DNA of 64,000 bases from Paenibacillus sonchi (GTDB taxonomy: Bacteria; Bacillota; Bacilli; Paenibacillales; Paenibacillaceae), in contig NZ_CP068595.1 in assembly GCF_016772475.1 (NCBI RefSeq), positions 2,418,001 to 2,482,000 of the forward strand. The letters are read 5' to 3'. The translations under genes were made by a program, and so were the position numbers. Each line of letters opens with the position of its first letter. Position 1 is the stretch's first letter. Below are positions 8,830 through 17,396 of the stretch, one piece after another. The notes under the pieces are model-generated. The model saw only the letters and a list, made by a program, of their open reading frames with translations. It had not been told where the DNA came from and did not search any database.

Positions 8830-11139
8830 TCATTGTATAATAGCGGTTTGCTTGGACCCTTCCATACTGATGCCTTTAAGGTAGAAGCCGATATCATCCA
8901 GCATAATTTTATCGCCCTCTCCCTGCAGGTAGAAGGTGATTTCACTCAGTTTATCCGGGTCAAGCCCGGGCTCTACTTCAATAAAACGTTCAAAAGGCAG
9001 CTCGTAGGTCTGAAATACAGCTTCCGAGAGATCGCCGTATTTGCCGTCGCTCATCCGCTCCTCAAGCCAGGGGAGGAGTGTGAACCGGGTCTGCGGCAGG
9101 GGCAGAATGCCCATCACTTCATTCAGCGAAAGACGGGCTGTTGCATGATTGCTGTCCTTCAGTTCGACTTCCACACCGGGGGAGGCCGCCGCTTGTACCG
9201 CATCCGGCGTATCCTTGCTGTCGGCATTGCGGTTAGCCATCGAGAAGGTTAATCCGGCAGCACCAGACTCGGCAAGCCCGCTGGTGATGCTATTCTTCAG
9301 CTTGATGCTGTAATAACCCTCTCCGCCGCCCTTTGTACTGTGCTCCAGCACCAGCCCATAAGTAGCTTTGCTCTTGGATTCCCGGTCCTTGGCGACCTCC
9401 TCCCTCCAGGCTAGACCCGCTGCTTCCGCGGTTCCGCCGGTGACGGTGTTCTTGTTGCGGTCCTCATCAAAGGTGGCTACAACGATATCGCCGCCGCTCT
9501 GGAACCGGTTATAGTATGCGGTGCCGGGAAGCCACTGCAATCCGCTGCGGTAATCGCGGAACAGATCCTGGTAGACTTCCTTCCCGTCCAGGGTAGCCTC
9601 CAGAAAGGCGGTGACATAGACCTTGGCGATTTGCCGCTGCGCGACCCCGTCCATAATATCCGTTCGGTCCAGAAACAATCCCGCCGGCAGCGACTGGTCG
9701 TACAGCCCCCAGCTGGTATTGAACTGGCTGTGGTTGGCATCGGCAATATAAAGCGAGCTTTTGAAGGACGAAGCAGCTCCTGTAAAAGAAGAACGGATAT
9801 ACTGCCGGTCACCGTAAAAATCATGCACATCGCCATCGCGGGCACCCTGAAGGGTCAGGTAATTGACATCCTCCAGCCGGGCCTGCTGGTTATCAATGGC
9901 TTTGTCCGTAGGGGCGAGTGCGATAACTGAAGCGATGTGAAACTGTGCGGCGGCGGCAAGAGCAGGGTCATTCTTGAACCAGCGGCCGGCATCCGCAGCC
10001 ATAGCTACGGCCTGCCCGCCCCGGCTGTGTCCGAGCAGGGCGGTCCGGCTATAATCCACCTTCTGATAGAAAGGGTTGCCGGATTGCTCCGCAAAAATGC
10101 CGATCTGCTGCAGATGCTTCAGAATCATCCAGGTCCGCACCTTGAAATCATTATCCGGAATGCCCGACCAGGCGGAATAGTTCAGAAAGTTCTCATCAAG
10201 AGACACCGCGATAAAACCCCGGCTGGCCAGCTGTTCGCCCAGGTAGGCATACCCCCCCTCGGAATAATCCTCCATCATATGGTTGCCGTGCACCATCAGC
10301 ACGAGCGGGTAAGGTCCTTCACCGTCAGGCATCCAGACCCGGGCGTTTACAGGAAGGGAGCTGTGATCAAAACCCCAGAATAAGGTGCGCAGCTTGGGCC
10401 AGCTTGTAATGTAAGCAGAGGCATCCACCGTAGCAGTGGTAAGCTCAGCCTCATCGCCATACTCGGACCGGTGAAGATCCTGGCCGCTGCCATAGGTGAA
10501 GCTGCGGTAAGTATAGTTCCCCGGCTCCCCCGGATTTTCGGCATCGATGGGAGCCGGGCCTCCGTTTGATACGCTCGCCTCCGGTGAGGTGTCGCCATTG
10601 CCCCGGGTAGAGAGGGCGAGCGGAGACGCGAGCACGACGGCTGCAAGCAGCAGGCCCATGGTGAACCGGCGCCTGCGCAGCAGCCCGATGGCCAGACCGC
10701 CCAGGCCGCCGAGGAGGGCGGCAATTCCAGCAACGGCGGCTGCGGCTTCAAGCTCCAGATCGGCATAATAGAAGACTAGCAGGACAGCTCCTGAAGCGCT
10801 CAATAAAGAGCCCGCATAGAGGCGCGGGATGCGCAGCCCGGACAGGGCCAGCAGTACGGCCAGAATATTTCCGGCACAAGCCAGGACCAGGGTTGCCGCA
10901 CAGGTGGCCAGCATCACATCGGCGGCAGTTCCGAGTCCGGTAGGGATGCCCAGAACAGCTGCGGCAAACACCAAAAAGCATATCAACCAGGGGCCGGCAA
11001 GCGCCGTCCGCCATAGTTGTGTATCGTAGCGGTAAGTGTCCAGAATGCGCCTTGCCAGCTCCCAAAGGATACGCTTGTGCAGCCGTGGCCGCTGCGGCGC
11101 GGGTGCAGGTACAGGCACATATTCCAGATTCATTCCCAT
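8830..11139 (-). CDS. membrane-anchored alpha/beta hydrolase
   Basis: This is a protein of about 769 residues. The first 190 residues hold several hydrophobic helices that would anchor it in the membrane. A large alpha/beta-hydrolase domain follows, with the sheet motif LVLMVHGNHMMEDY (oxyanion side) and the nucleophile elbow GHSRGG. A candidate late His is in DANHSQF. The C-terminal third looks like an accessory beta domain. The start at 11139 is chosen because GGGGGAGA lies five bases upstream; a longer frame to 11172 has no such site. Secreted esterases of the chlorophyllase/PAF-acetylhydrolase type share the elbow, but the substrate is unknown. The gene is single and convergent with the lactonase-like gene. 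Confidence 0.7.
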   Translation of the reverse strand: MGMNLEYVPVPAPAPQRPRLHKRILWELARRILDTYRYDTQLWRTALAGPWLICFLVFAAAVLGIPTGLGTAADVMLATCAATLVLACAGNILAVLLALSGLRIPRLYAGSLLSASGAVLLVFYYADLELEAAAAVAGIAALLGGLGGLAIGLLRRRRFTMGLLLAAVVLASPLALSTRGNGDTSPEASVSNGGPAPIDAENPGEPGNYTYRSFTYGSGQDLHRSEYGDEAELTTATVDASAYITSWPKLRTLFWGFDHSSLPVNARVWMPDGEGPYPLVLMVHGNHMMEDYSEGGYAYLGEQLASRGFIAVSLDENFLNYSAWSGIPDNDFKVRTWMILKHLQQIGIFAEQSGNPFYQKVDYSRTALLGHSRGGQAVAMAADAGRWFKNDPALAAAAQFHIASVIALAPTDKAIDNQQARLEDVNYLTLQGARDGDVHDFYGDRQYIRSSFTGAASSFKSSLYIADANHSQFNTSWGLYDQSLPAGLFLDRTDIMDGVAQRQIAKVYVTAFLEATLDGKEVYQDLFRDYRSGLQWLPGTAYYNRFQSGGDIVVATFDEDRNKNTVTGGTAEAAGLAWREEVAKDRESKSKATYGLVLEHSTKGGGEGYYSIKLKNSITSGLAESGAAGLTFSMANRNADSKDTPDAVQAAASPGVEVELKDSNHATARLSLNEVMGILPLPQTRFTLLPWLEERMSDGKYGDLSEAVFQTYELPFERFIEVEPGLDPDKLSEITFYLQGEGDKIMLDDIGFYLKGISMEGSKQTAIIQ

Positions 11140-11342
11140 GATTGTCTCCCCCGGTAATTGCGCTGATTTCACATGTTTCAGCCTATGTTTTCAACCTGTT
11201 TTTTAACCTATTTTTTGACCTGTAAGATGTAGCAATAATATTACTTTGGCGCCGTAATAACAAGTGATTTTTGCAGGAACAGCCGTCACATGCTGCCGTC
11301 ACGCCGGCTGAAAAAGACTTTTCGCTATTTTGAAAAAAAGGT

Positions 11343-11371
11343 TTGACAGGGTGCAGAGGTTTCAGTATTAT
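11343..11371 (+). promoter_or_regulatory. sigma-A promoter of the sulfate operon
   Basis: A perfect TTGACA (11343-11348) and TATTAT (11366-11371) are separated by 17 bases. Transcription would start near 11378, giving a leader of about 210 bases. Confidence 0.8.
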
Positions 11372-11381
11372 ATCTTTATAA

Positions 11382-11398
11382 CCTACTAAATGGGTAGG
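11382..11398 (+). promoter_or_regulatory. inverted repeat, possible CymR/Rrf2-type operator
   Basis: CCTAC and GTAGG arms surround TAAATGG immediately downstream of the -10, inside the first transcribed bases, and are followed by AATAATT. The motif resembles sulfur-regulon operators of Rrf2-family repressors such as CymR. The resemblance is from memory of the motif class, so the assignment is tentative. GTAGGAA (11394-11400) can alternatively pair with TTCTTAC (11413-11419) in the RNA. Confidence 0.4.
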
Positions 11399-11424
11399 AA
11401 TAATTGAATAAGTTCTTACCGTAC

Positions 11425-11514
11425 AGACGGAGGAACGCCCGCTATAGCTCGCAGACACGTGTCCACAGGACCGGTTTGACCTGCCACAAGTGGGCCTTCC
11501 TCCGTCTATTTTTT
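11425..11514 (+). promoter_or_regulatory. structured leader with terminator-like P1 (attenuator candidate)
   Basis: An 11-bp perfect stem, AGACGGAGGAA with TTCCTCCGTCT, closes a 61-base interior and is followed by ATTTTTTG. Inside are GCTATAGC, the 10-base palindrome GACACGTGTC, a CAGG/CCTG pair and a CGCCC/GGGC pair. This suggests a multibranched fold rather than a plain terminator. It lies between the promoter and the binding-protein gene, where premature termination would control sulfate uptake. It does not match the S-box or T-box motifs I know. Confidence 0.6.
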
Positions 11515-11587
11515 GCTGAAAGACAACAATGCTGACTGACGGGAACTTCATGGGGTGTCAAGAGACAATAACAGGGGAGTGGCTGTG

Positions 11588-12700
11588 ATGAAAAAAGGGA
11601 TCAAAAAGGGACTAATCACGGGATTCGCATTATTATTGACAGCAGGTCTTGCGGCTTGCGGCAATAACAATTCAGGCAATGGGGCGGCCCCAGCAACAGA
11701 TGCACCGGCAGCAAGCAATGCGGCTGCAACAGCAGAAGCTGCCAAGGCTCCGGCAAAAGATCCGGTAGAGCTGCTGAATGTATCCTACGACCCGACACGC
11801 GAGCTGTACGAGAATTATAACAAGGCGTTCTCCGCCTATTGGGAGAAAGAAACGGGCCAGAAGGTTACGGTCAAACAGTCGCATGGCGGTTCCGGCGCCG
11901 AAAGCCGGGCGGTGCAGGAAGGCCTGGAAGCGGATGTGGTCACTCTTGCCCTAGGCTACGACATTGACGCACTGAAGGACAAGGGGCTGATCAATGAAGG
12001 CTGGGAAAGCAAATTCGAGCATAACAGCTCCCCATACACCTCGACGATTGTGTTCCTGGTACGCAAAGGCAACCCCAAAGGCATCAAGGACTGGCCGGAT
12101 CTGCTGAAAGAAGGGGTGGAAGTCATCACGCCGAATCCGAAAACCTCCGGAGGGGCACGCTGGAACTATCTTGCCGCCTGGGGCTATGCGCTTGACCACA
12201 ACAACAATGATGAAGCCAAAGCGCAGGAATTTGTCCAGGAGCTGTTCAAGCACGTGCCCGTGCTGGATACCGGAGCGCGCGGGGCGACCACAACCTTTGT
12301 AGAGCGGGGAATCGGCGATGTGCTGATTGCCTGGGAGAATGAAGCCTACCTGTCGATCAAGGAGCTGGGCCCCGACAAATTCGAAATCGTCAACCCGTCC
12401 GAGAGCATTCTGGCCGAACCGCCGGTGGCTGTAGTAGACAAGGTCGTGGACAAAAGAGGCACCCGTGAGGCAGCCGAAGCCTACCTGAAGTATCTCTACA
12501 CCGAAGAGGGGCAAAAAATCGCTGCCGACAACTACTACCGTCCGACCCTGGAGAGCGTGAAAGAGGAATATAAGGACAAATTCCCTGAGATCAAGCTGTT
12601 CACACTCGCAGATAAATTCGGAACCTGGAAAGAAACCCAGGAGAAGCATTTCAATGACGGCGGGATTTTCGACAAAATTTATGTGCCTGGCGCCAAATAA
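11588..12700 (+). CDS. sulfate/thiosulfate-binding lipoprotein
   Basis: This extracellular solute receptor of an ABC importer has about 370 residues. The N-terminus [20 protein letters not shown] followed by LAAC is a lipoprotein signal, with the lipidated Cys near residue 23. The mature part shows the Sbp/CysP pattern: [15 protein letters not shown], then [46 protein letters not shown] and [25 protein letters not shown]. These segments form the sulfate pocket in this family. The ATG at 11588 follows AGGGGAG at eight bases. It is the first gene of an operon with CysT and CysW and is controlled by the promoter and leader just upstream. Confidence 0.92.
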   Translation: MKKGIKKGLITGFALLLTAGLAACGNNNSGNGAAPATDAPAASNAAATAEAAKAPAKDPVELLNVSYDPTRELYENYNKAFSAYWEKETGQKVTVKQSHGGSGAESRAVQEGLEADVVTLALGYDIDALKDKGLINEGWESKFEHNSSPYTSTIVFLVRKGNPKGIKDWPDLLKEGVEVITPNPKTSGGARWNYLAAWGYALDHNNNDEAKAQEFVQELFKHVPVLDTGARGATTTFVERGIGDVLIAWENEAYLSIKELGPDKFEIVNPSESILAEPPVAVVDKVVDKRGTREAAEAYLKYLYTEEGQKIAADNYYRPTLESVKEEYKDKFPEIKLFTLADKFGTWKETQEKHFNDGGIFDKIYVPGAK

Positions 12701-12799
12701 TAATCCAAACGGCTGACATCCGGAGAAGAGCGGCAGGATTTGCTGTAAACAGTTTGTGTATGGAGGCTGATCGGCCCATTAGCCGAAGGCGGGAAAGGG

Positions 12800-13651
12800 A
12801 TGAACAGGTCAATGAATGTCACTATTACGGCTCCAGTGCGGGGCAAGGTGCTGCCGGGCTTCGGGCTTACGATGGGCTACAGCGTGCTCTATCTGAGTCT
12901 TGTCGTATTGCTGCCGCTATCGGCACTGTTATTTAATTCGACGGGACTGAGCTGGGCCAAATTCTGGGATATCGCGACGGACCCGCGCGTCCTGGCTTCG
13001 TACCGGGTCAGCTTGAGCACTGCGGCAATGGCAGCCTTAGCCGATGCTTTTCTGGGACTGCTGCTGGCTTGGGTGCTGGTGCGCTATGAGTTTCCGGGCA
13101 AAAGGATATTCGACGCCCTGATCGATCTGCCGTTCGCGCTCCCGACAGCTGTAGCAGGTGTTTCCCTGACGGCGCTGTATTCGCAAAATGGCTGGATCGG
13201 CTCGCTGCTGGAGCCGTTGGGGCTTAAGATCGCCTTCACACCGCTGGGCATTACGCTTGCGCTGATGTTCATCGGCATTCCCTTTGTCGTCCGTACCGTT
13301 CAGCCGGTGCTGGAGGACTTGGACCGGGATATGGAGGAGGCTTCGGCAACGCTGGGAGCGGGACGCTGGCGGACCTTCCGCAGCATCGTGATCCCGGAGC
13401 TGATCCCGCCGCTGCTTACCGGCTTTGCGCTGGCGTTTGCCCGGGGGATCGGGGAATACGGGTCCGTGGTATTCATCTCCGGCAATATGCCGATGCGCAC
13501 AGAGATTGCTCCGCTGCTTATCATGTCGAAGCTGGAGCAGTTTGATTATGCCGGGGCGACCGCAGTAGCACTGCTGCTGCTGTTGATCTCTTTCCTGATG
13601 CTGCTTGTCATTAACACGCTGCAGCGCTGGGCCCGCAAGACTTCGCGGTAA
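12800..13651 (+). CDS. cysT: sulfate ABC transporter permease CysT
   Basis: This inner-membrane permease has 283 residues and six predicted helices. The family signature is clear in LPFALPTAVAGVSLTALYSQNGWIG and in the ATPase-coupling loop MEEASATLGAGRWRTFRSIVIPELIPPLLTG, followed by FARGIGEYGSVVFISGNMP. It pairs with CysW to form the channel. Two starts are possible: the ATG at 12800 sits directly against GGAAAGGG, while the in-frame ATG at 12812 has it about 12 bases away. It lies 99 bases after the binding-protein gene and 28 bases before cysW. Confidence 0.92.
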   Translation: MNRSMNVTITAPVRGKVLPGFGLTMGYSVLYLSLVVLLPLSALLFNSTGLSWAKFWDIATDPRVLASYRVSLSTAAMAALADAFLGLLLAWVLVRYEFPGKRIFDALIDLPFALPTAVAGVSLTALYSQNGWIGSLLEPLGLKIAFTPLGITLALMFIGIPFVVRTVQPVLEDLDRDMEEASATLGAGRWRTFRSIVIPELIPPLLTGFALAFARGIGEYGSVVFISGNMPMRTEIAPLLIMSKLEQFDYAGATAVALLLLLISFLMLLVINTLQRWARKTSR

Positions 13652-13679
13652 GCAGACCAATAATTCAGGAGGTAAAATT

Positions 13680-14543
13680 ATGGCTGGTACTGTCCCTATG
13701 GCTGCACCCAGACCGCGCCGGAGTGCAGCTTCCCCTGCAACCACGGAATCCTCTGCCGTGAAGTGGCTGCTGGTCGCAGCGGCTGGTCTTGTGCTGTTCG
13801 GGCTGATCGCACTGCCGCTGATCGTGGTGCTGACAGAAGCGCTGAAGCGGGGCTGGGATGTCTTCCTGGCGGCGCTGACCGATCCTGATGCCGCTTCAGC
13901 ACTGCGGCTGACGCTGCTGGTTGCTGCAATCACCGTGCCGCTGAATACCCTGTTCGGGGTGATGGCCGCTTGGGTGGTGACCAAGTTCCGTTTTCGCGGC
14001 AAAGGGTTTCTGATTACGCTGATTGACCTGCCTTTTGCCGTATCGCCGGTCATCGGCGGGCTGATCTTTGTGCTTGTCTTCGGCTCGAACGGCTGGTTCG
14101 GGTCCTGGCTCAGCGCCCATGACATTAAGATTGTTTTTGCCCTTCCGGGCATCGTGCTCGCCACATTGTTTGTGACCTTTCCTTTTGTGGCCCGCGAGCT
14201 GATTCCGCTGATGGAGGACCAGGGCACGCAGGAGGAGGAAGCGGCGATTACCCTCGGGGCTCATGGCTGGCAGATTTTCTGGCGCGTAACGCTGCCGAAT
14301 ATCAAATGGGGGCTGTTGTACGGAATTATCCTCTGCAATGCGCGGGCGATGGGAGAGTTCGGTGCAGTATCCGTTGTATCCGGGCATATTCGCGGGGAGA
14401 CGAACACGCTGCCGCTGCATGTTGAAATTTTGTATAACGAATATCAGTTCTCGGCTTCCTTCGGCGTTGCTTCGCTGCTGCTGCTGCTCGCTTTGGTAAC
14501 GATGATCGTAAAAAGCTGGCTTACACGCAAAAGTGCGCATTGA
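13680..14543 (+). CDS. cysW: sulfate ABC transporter permease CysW
   Basis: This is the second permease subunit, about 287 residues, with a charged N-terminal tail and six helices. It shows LIDLPFAVSPVIGGLIFVLVFG, NGWFGSWL and the coupling loop EEEAAITLGAHGWQIFWRVT, then NARAMGEFGAVSVVSGHI. The ATG at 13680 is fixed by AGGAGGT eight bases upstream. No ATPase (CysA) gene follows; the next gene is the small YezD-like one. The energising subunit must therefore be encoded elsewhere, or an ATPase is shared. Confidence 0.92.
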   Translation: MAGTVPMAAPRPRRSAASPATTESSAVKWLLVAAAGLVLFGLIALPLIVVLTEALKRGWDVFLAALTDPDAASALRLTLLVAAITVPLNTLFGVMAAWVVTKFRFRGKGFLITLIDLPFAVSPVIGGLIFVLVFGSNGWFGSWLSAHDIKIVFALPGIVLATLFVTFPFVARELIPLMEDQGTQEEEAAITLGAHGWQIFWRVTLPNIKWGLLYGIILCNARAMGEFGAVSVVSGHIRGETNTLPLHVEILYNEYQFSASFGVASLLLLLALVTMIVKSWLTRKSAH

Positions 14544-14642
14544 CAGCCCTTTTGATTCCATGCTAAGTTAAACCATAGTATACAGGTTGGTTAAGACGGG
14601 ATTGGTGGAGAATCCCCTGTCCGGGGAAAGGGAGGCTGGAGA

Positions 14643-14864
14643 ATGGCTAAGCCACTGAAAGTGGATGAGGTATGGCTTGCGCGGATTGCGGAGCTTTTGG
14701 ACAATATGGAATTCGGTTCCCTGCACATCGTGGTGCATGAAGGGCAAATTGTGCAGATGGAGCGGACCGAGCGCAAGCGCTTTGAGAACAGCACTGCAAA
14801 TGCACGTTATAGTGGAGAGGCCGGAAGCCGGCGGACCGATTCCCGTTCTGCGGGACGAGGGTGA
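14643..14864 (+). CDS. yezD: YezD-like small protein (DUF2292)
   Basis: This is a 73-residue protein whose first 50 residues match the YezD/DUF2292 pattern: VDEVWLARIAELLDNMEFGS, then LHIVVHEGQIVQMERTERKRF. Bacillus YezD is a small protein of unknown function, and in Firmicutes such genes often sit in sulfur-uptake loci, as here behind cysW. The C-terminal tail (from about residue 50) is Ser/Arg-rich and not typical. It may be a natural extension or the result of a late frameshift. The ATG follows AGGGAGG. Confidence 0.7.
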   Translation: MAKPLKVDEVWLARIAELLDNMEFGSLHIVVHEGQIVQMERTERKRFENSTANARYSGEAGSRRTDSRSAGRG

Positions 14865-15012
14865 AGCGTACGGCCCTTATATCTGCAATCGGACTCAAGT
14901 CGAAATTAAACCCGATAGAATACTTAAGGAAACGAAGCGCTGTAAGCCAAAGCAGTTATGCAAAATTATAGCTGATGAAGGAGTAACGCCCTCTCGTCCA
15001 GTGATAACCAGC

Positions 15013-15060
15013 AAAAAGACGATATTTCATTCGAAACTTGAATGAGTGTCGTCTTTTTTT
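15013..15060 (+). terminator. terminator of the sulfate operon
   Basis: AAAAAGACGA and TCGTCTTTTTTT form a long hairpin with further ATTTCATTC/GAATGAGT pairing, followed by eight T. The remaining DNA from 14865 to 15261 holds no recognisable gene. Confidence 0.75.
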
Positions 15061-15261
15061 TCATATCGGCTCCATATTAATAAGTTACACTAAAGGTACA
15101 TGAAGTTCACTTACCGTTAGTTCTCATGCTCTGTTTTATCTATATATACTAAAGGAATTCATTTCCACACCGTCGAAATTAGAATAAACAAACCTCACGG
15201 AGCGGGCTTCGAATAGATGCTTTTCTCATGGCAGGGAAAGTTAGTGCGAGGTGAATGAACA

Positions 15262-15945
15262 TTGCCGACGATTATGGTAGTGGATGACGACGTCTTTGTC
15301 CGCCAACTGGCAGGGCTGTTATTAAGAGACGAAGGTATGGACGTCGTAGAGAAAACGGATGGTCTCGAAGCCTGGGATTATTACTTGCATCATTCCGTTG
15401 ATTTAATCATTTTGGATATTATGATGCCCGGCATGGACGGTTGGGAGCTGTGCAGAAAGCTGCGGGAGGCCGGGGACAAGCCGATGCTGATGGTCACGGC
15501 CAAAAAGGAGTCGCTGGACAAAGTCAAAGGCTTCCGGTTGGGGACGGACGATTATTTGACCAAACCTTTTGATCCGATGGAGATGGTCATGCGGGTCAAG
15601 GCGCTGCTCAAAAGGTATCGGATCGCTACCTCCCATATCGTGAAGCTCGGTCGAGTCATTCTCGATAAAACGAGCTACCAGGTTCACTTTTTCGATACGG
15701 GCGGGGAATGGACTCTTCCTTTAAAAGAATTTGAGCTGCTTTACAAACTGGCCAGTTATCCCGGGCAAATTTTTACGCGCGACATGCTGATCCGCGACAT
15801 CTGGGGTTACGCGTTCAATGGGGATGAACGCACCGTGGACACGCATGTCAAACGTCTGCGCGACAAGTTCGAGCAGTATGCCGAAGATTTCCGCATCGTA
15901 ACGATGCGCGGCATGGGCTACCGTCTGGAGGTGTATCGTGATTAA
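15262..15945 (+). CDS. OmpR/PhoB-family response regulator
   Basis: This cytoplasmic DNA-binding regulator has 227 residues. The receiver domain shows the acidic pair in VVDDDVF, the phospho-acceptor Asp in LIILDIMMPGMDG, and the Lys in DYLTKPFDP. The C-terminal winged helix contains LPLKEFELLYKLASYPGQIFTR and DERTVDTHVKRLRDK, typical of OmpR-type regulators. The start is a TTG at 15262, eight bases after GAGGTG. It overlaps the sensor-kinase gene by eight bases, so the two are translated together. Confidence 0.9.
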   Translation: MPTIMVVDDDVFVRQLAGLLLRDEGMDVVEKTDGLEAWDYYLHHSVDLIILDIMMPGMDGWELCRKLREAGDKPMLMVTAKKESLDKVKGFRLGTDDYLTKPFDPMEMVMRVKALLKRYRIATSHIVKLGRVILDKTSYQVHFFDTGGEWTLPLKEFELLYKLASYPGQIFTRDMLIRDIWGYAFNGDERTVDTHVKRLRDKFEQYAEDFRIVTMRGMGYRLEVYRD

Positions 15946-17308
15946 CTCACTCTATGCCCGCGTCGTGTTGACGTTTCTGGGGGTTGTCATAGTCAGCCTG
16001 CTCTCGGGTTTTTTCGTTCAAAGCTATTTCTACAAAAGCCATATTGGAGCGATCGTGGAAGAGAAGATGATTGGCAATGCCCAAATGATCATTCAATTAT
16101 ATAAGAAATTGGCTCCGAAGGATGCGAAGGCTTTCGCGGAAGTAAGCAATTCTATGCCCTTTTATAAGATACGGTTTTATGACAGCTCGGGAACGCTGCT
16201 GAACCCTGGGAGCGCTGCTCCAGACCGGCAGAAGGATCAACCGTATCTGCAGCAAGTGCTCAAGCAAAACAAAATTTATCGCAACGGGTCCAGCGAGGAT
16301 GACGAGATTACGGTTGGCCTGCCTTTTGCGCTGAATGGTTCGCCGCACGTCTTGTTGGTTACGACCCAGACCGTTTTTTTCCTCGACGAAATCGATTCCT
16401 TGATCCGGTATCAGCAGCTGTTTACTCTCGGTTTGGGAAGTATTCTGGTGTTGATCGCTGCGCGGTATATGGTCAGGCCCCTGCGGAAGCTGACCCATGC
16501 AACGCAAAGAATGGCCAGGGGCGATTTTAACGTTGGCCTGTCTACCAAACGTCGCGACGAAATTGGACAGCTTACCCTAAGCTTTAACGCGATGGCGGCT
16601 GAGCTGGGAAAGCTGGATATGCTCCGTCGGCGGTTTGTTTCCGATGTATCCCACGAAATCCAATCTCCTCTAACGTCGATCAAAGGATATACCCGTGTGC
16701 TGAAGATCAAGTCCATGGACGGGAAAACCCGTATGCAGATGCTGAATATTATCGACGAGGAGAGCGACAGGCTGTCCCGGCTGTGCGACGATCTGCTGGA
16801 ATTGACCAGCCTGGAGCACGAGCATGCAAAGCCCGACCTGCAAAAGTTTCGTCTCGACGAGCAACTGCGCAAAGCTGTCATTCGCCTGGAACCGCAATGG
16901 TCTGCCCGCAATCTGGATATGCAGCTTATGCTGGAGCCGATAACCATTGTAGCGGATGAAGACAGGATGAATCAGGTGTGGAACAACCTGCTTGGCAATT
17001 GCATCAAATTTACCGCCGATCATGGAAAGATAATGGTGGAGTCCTTCAAGAAAGGCGAAAGCGCAGTCGTCCGAATGACGGACAATGGAATCGGCATGCC
17101 TGAGGAGGAAATCAGCCAAATTTTCAAACCGTTCTACAAAGTGGATACAGCGAGAAAACGCAATATTAGCGGCAACGGAATCGGTCTTTCCATCGTGAAG
17201 CGGATTGTCGATCTTCATCATGGAAAAATCGAAGTGTCCAGCAGATTGGGGAGCGGAACCTCCTTCTCGATCACACTTCCCCTCGAAGATACAAAGCCCG
17301 AATTGTAA
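15938..17308 (+). CDS. HAMP-domain sensor histidine kinase
   Basis: This membrane kinase of 456 residues partners the regulator just upstream. It has a first helix (about 8-28), an extracytoplasmic sensor region of about 125 residues, a second helix near 155-177, HAMP, and the dimerisation box VSHEIQSPLTSIKGY with the phospho-accepting His. The ATPase motifs follow: N box DRMNQVWNNLLGNCIKFT, G1 DNGIGMPEE and G2 GNGIGLSIVKRI. The sensor part has no domain I recognise. A terminator hairpin overlaps the stop codon, so the following peptidase gene is probably expressed separately. Confidence 0.9.
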   Translation: MINSLYARVVLTFLGVVIVSLLSGFFVQSYFYKSHIGAIVEEKMIGNAQMIIQLYKKLAPKDAKAFAEVSNSMPFYKIRFYDSSGTLLNPGSAAPDRQKDQPYLQQVLKQNKIYRNGSSEDDEITVGLPFALNGSPHVLLVTTQTVFFLDEIDSLIRYQQLFTLGLGSILVLIAARYMVRPLRKLTHATQRMARGDFNVGLSTKRRDEIGQLTLSFNAMAAELGKLDMLRRRFVSDVSHEIQSPLTSIKGYTRVLKIKSMDGKTRMQMLNIIDEESDRLSRLCDDLLELTSLEHEHAKPDLQKFRLDEQLRKAVIRLEPQWSARNLDMQLMLEPITIVADEDRMNQVWNNLLGNCIKFTADHGKIMVESFKKGESAVVRMTDNGIGMPEEEISQIFKPFYKVDTARKRNISGNGIGLSIVKRIVDLHHGKIEVSSRLGSGTSFSITLPLEDTKPEL

Positions 17309-17345
17309 TCCTCTGTTCAAACTGAGGACAAATTCGGGCTTTATA
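17293..17345 (+). terminator. terminator overlapping the kinase stop codon
   Basis: AAAGCCCGAATT pairs with AATTCGGGCTTT, with an inner CCTC/GAGG pair. The first arm lies within the last codons of the kinase gene. The T-run is weak (TTTATAC). Confidence 0.6.
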
Positions 17346-17396
17346 CTATCCTCGAAAAGCCAATTTTGTATTTTTTGATCAGAAGGAGGACCAGAA

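Noticed and set aside
11425..11514. SAM (S-box) or T-box riboswitch before the sulfate operon
   Set aside because: The conserved S-box core and the TGGC-containing T-box core are both missing.
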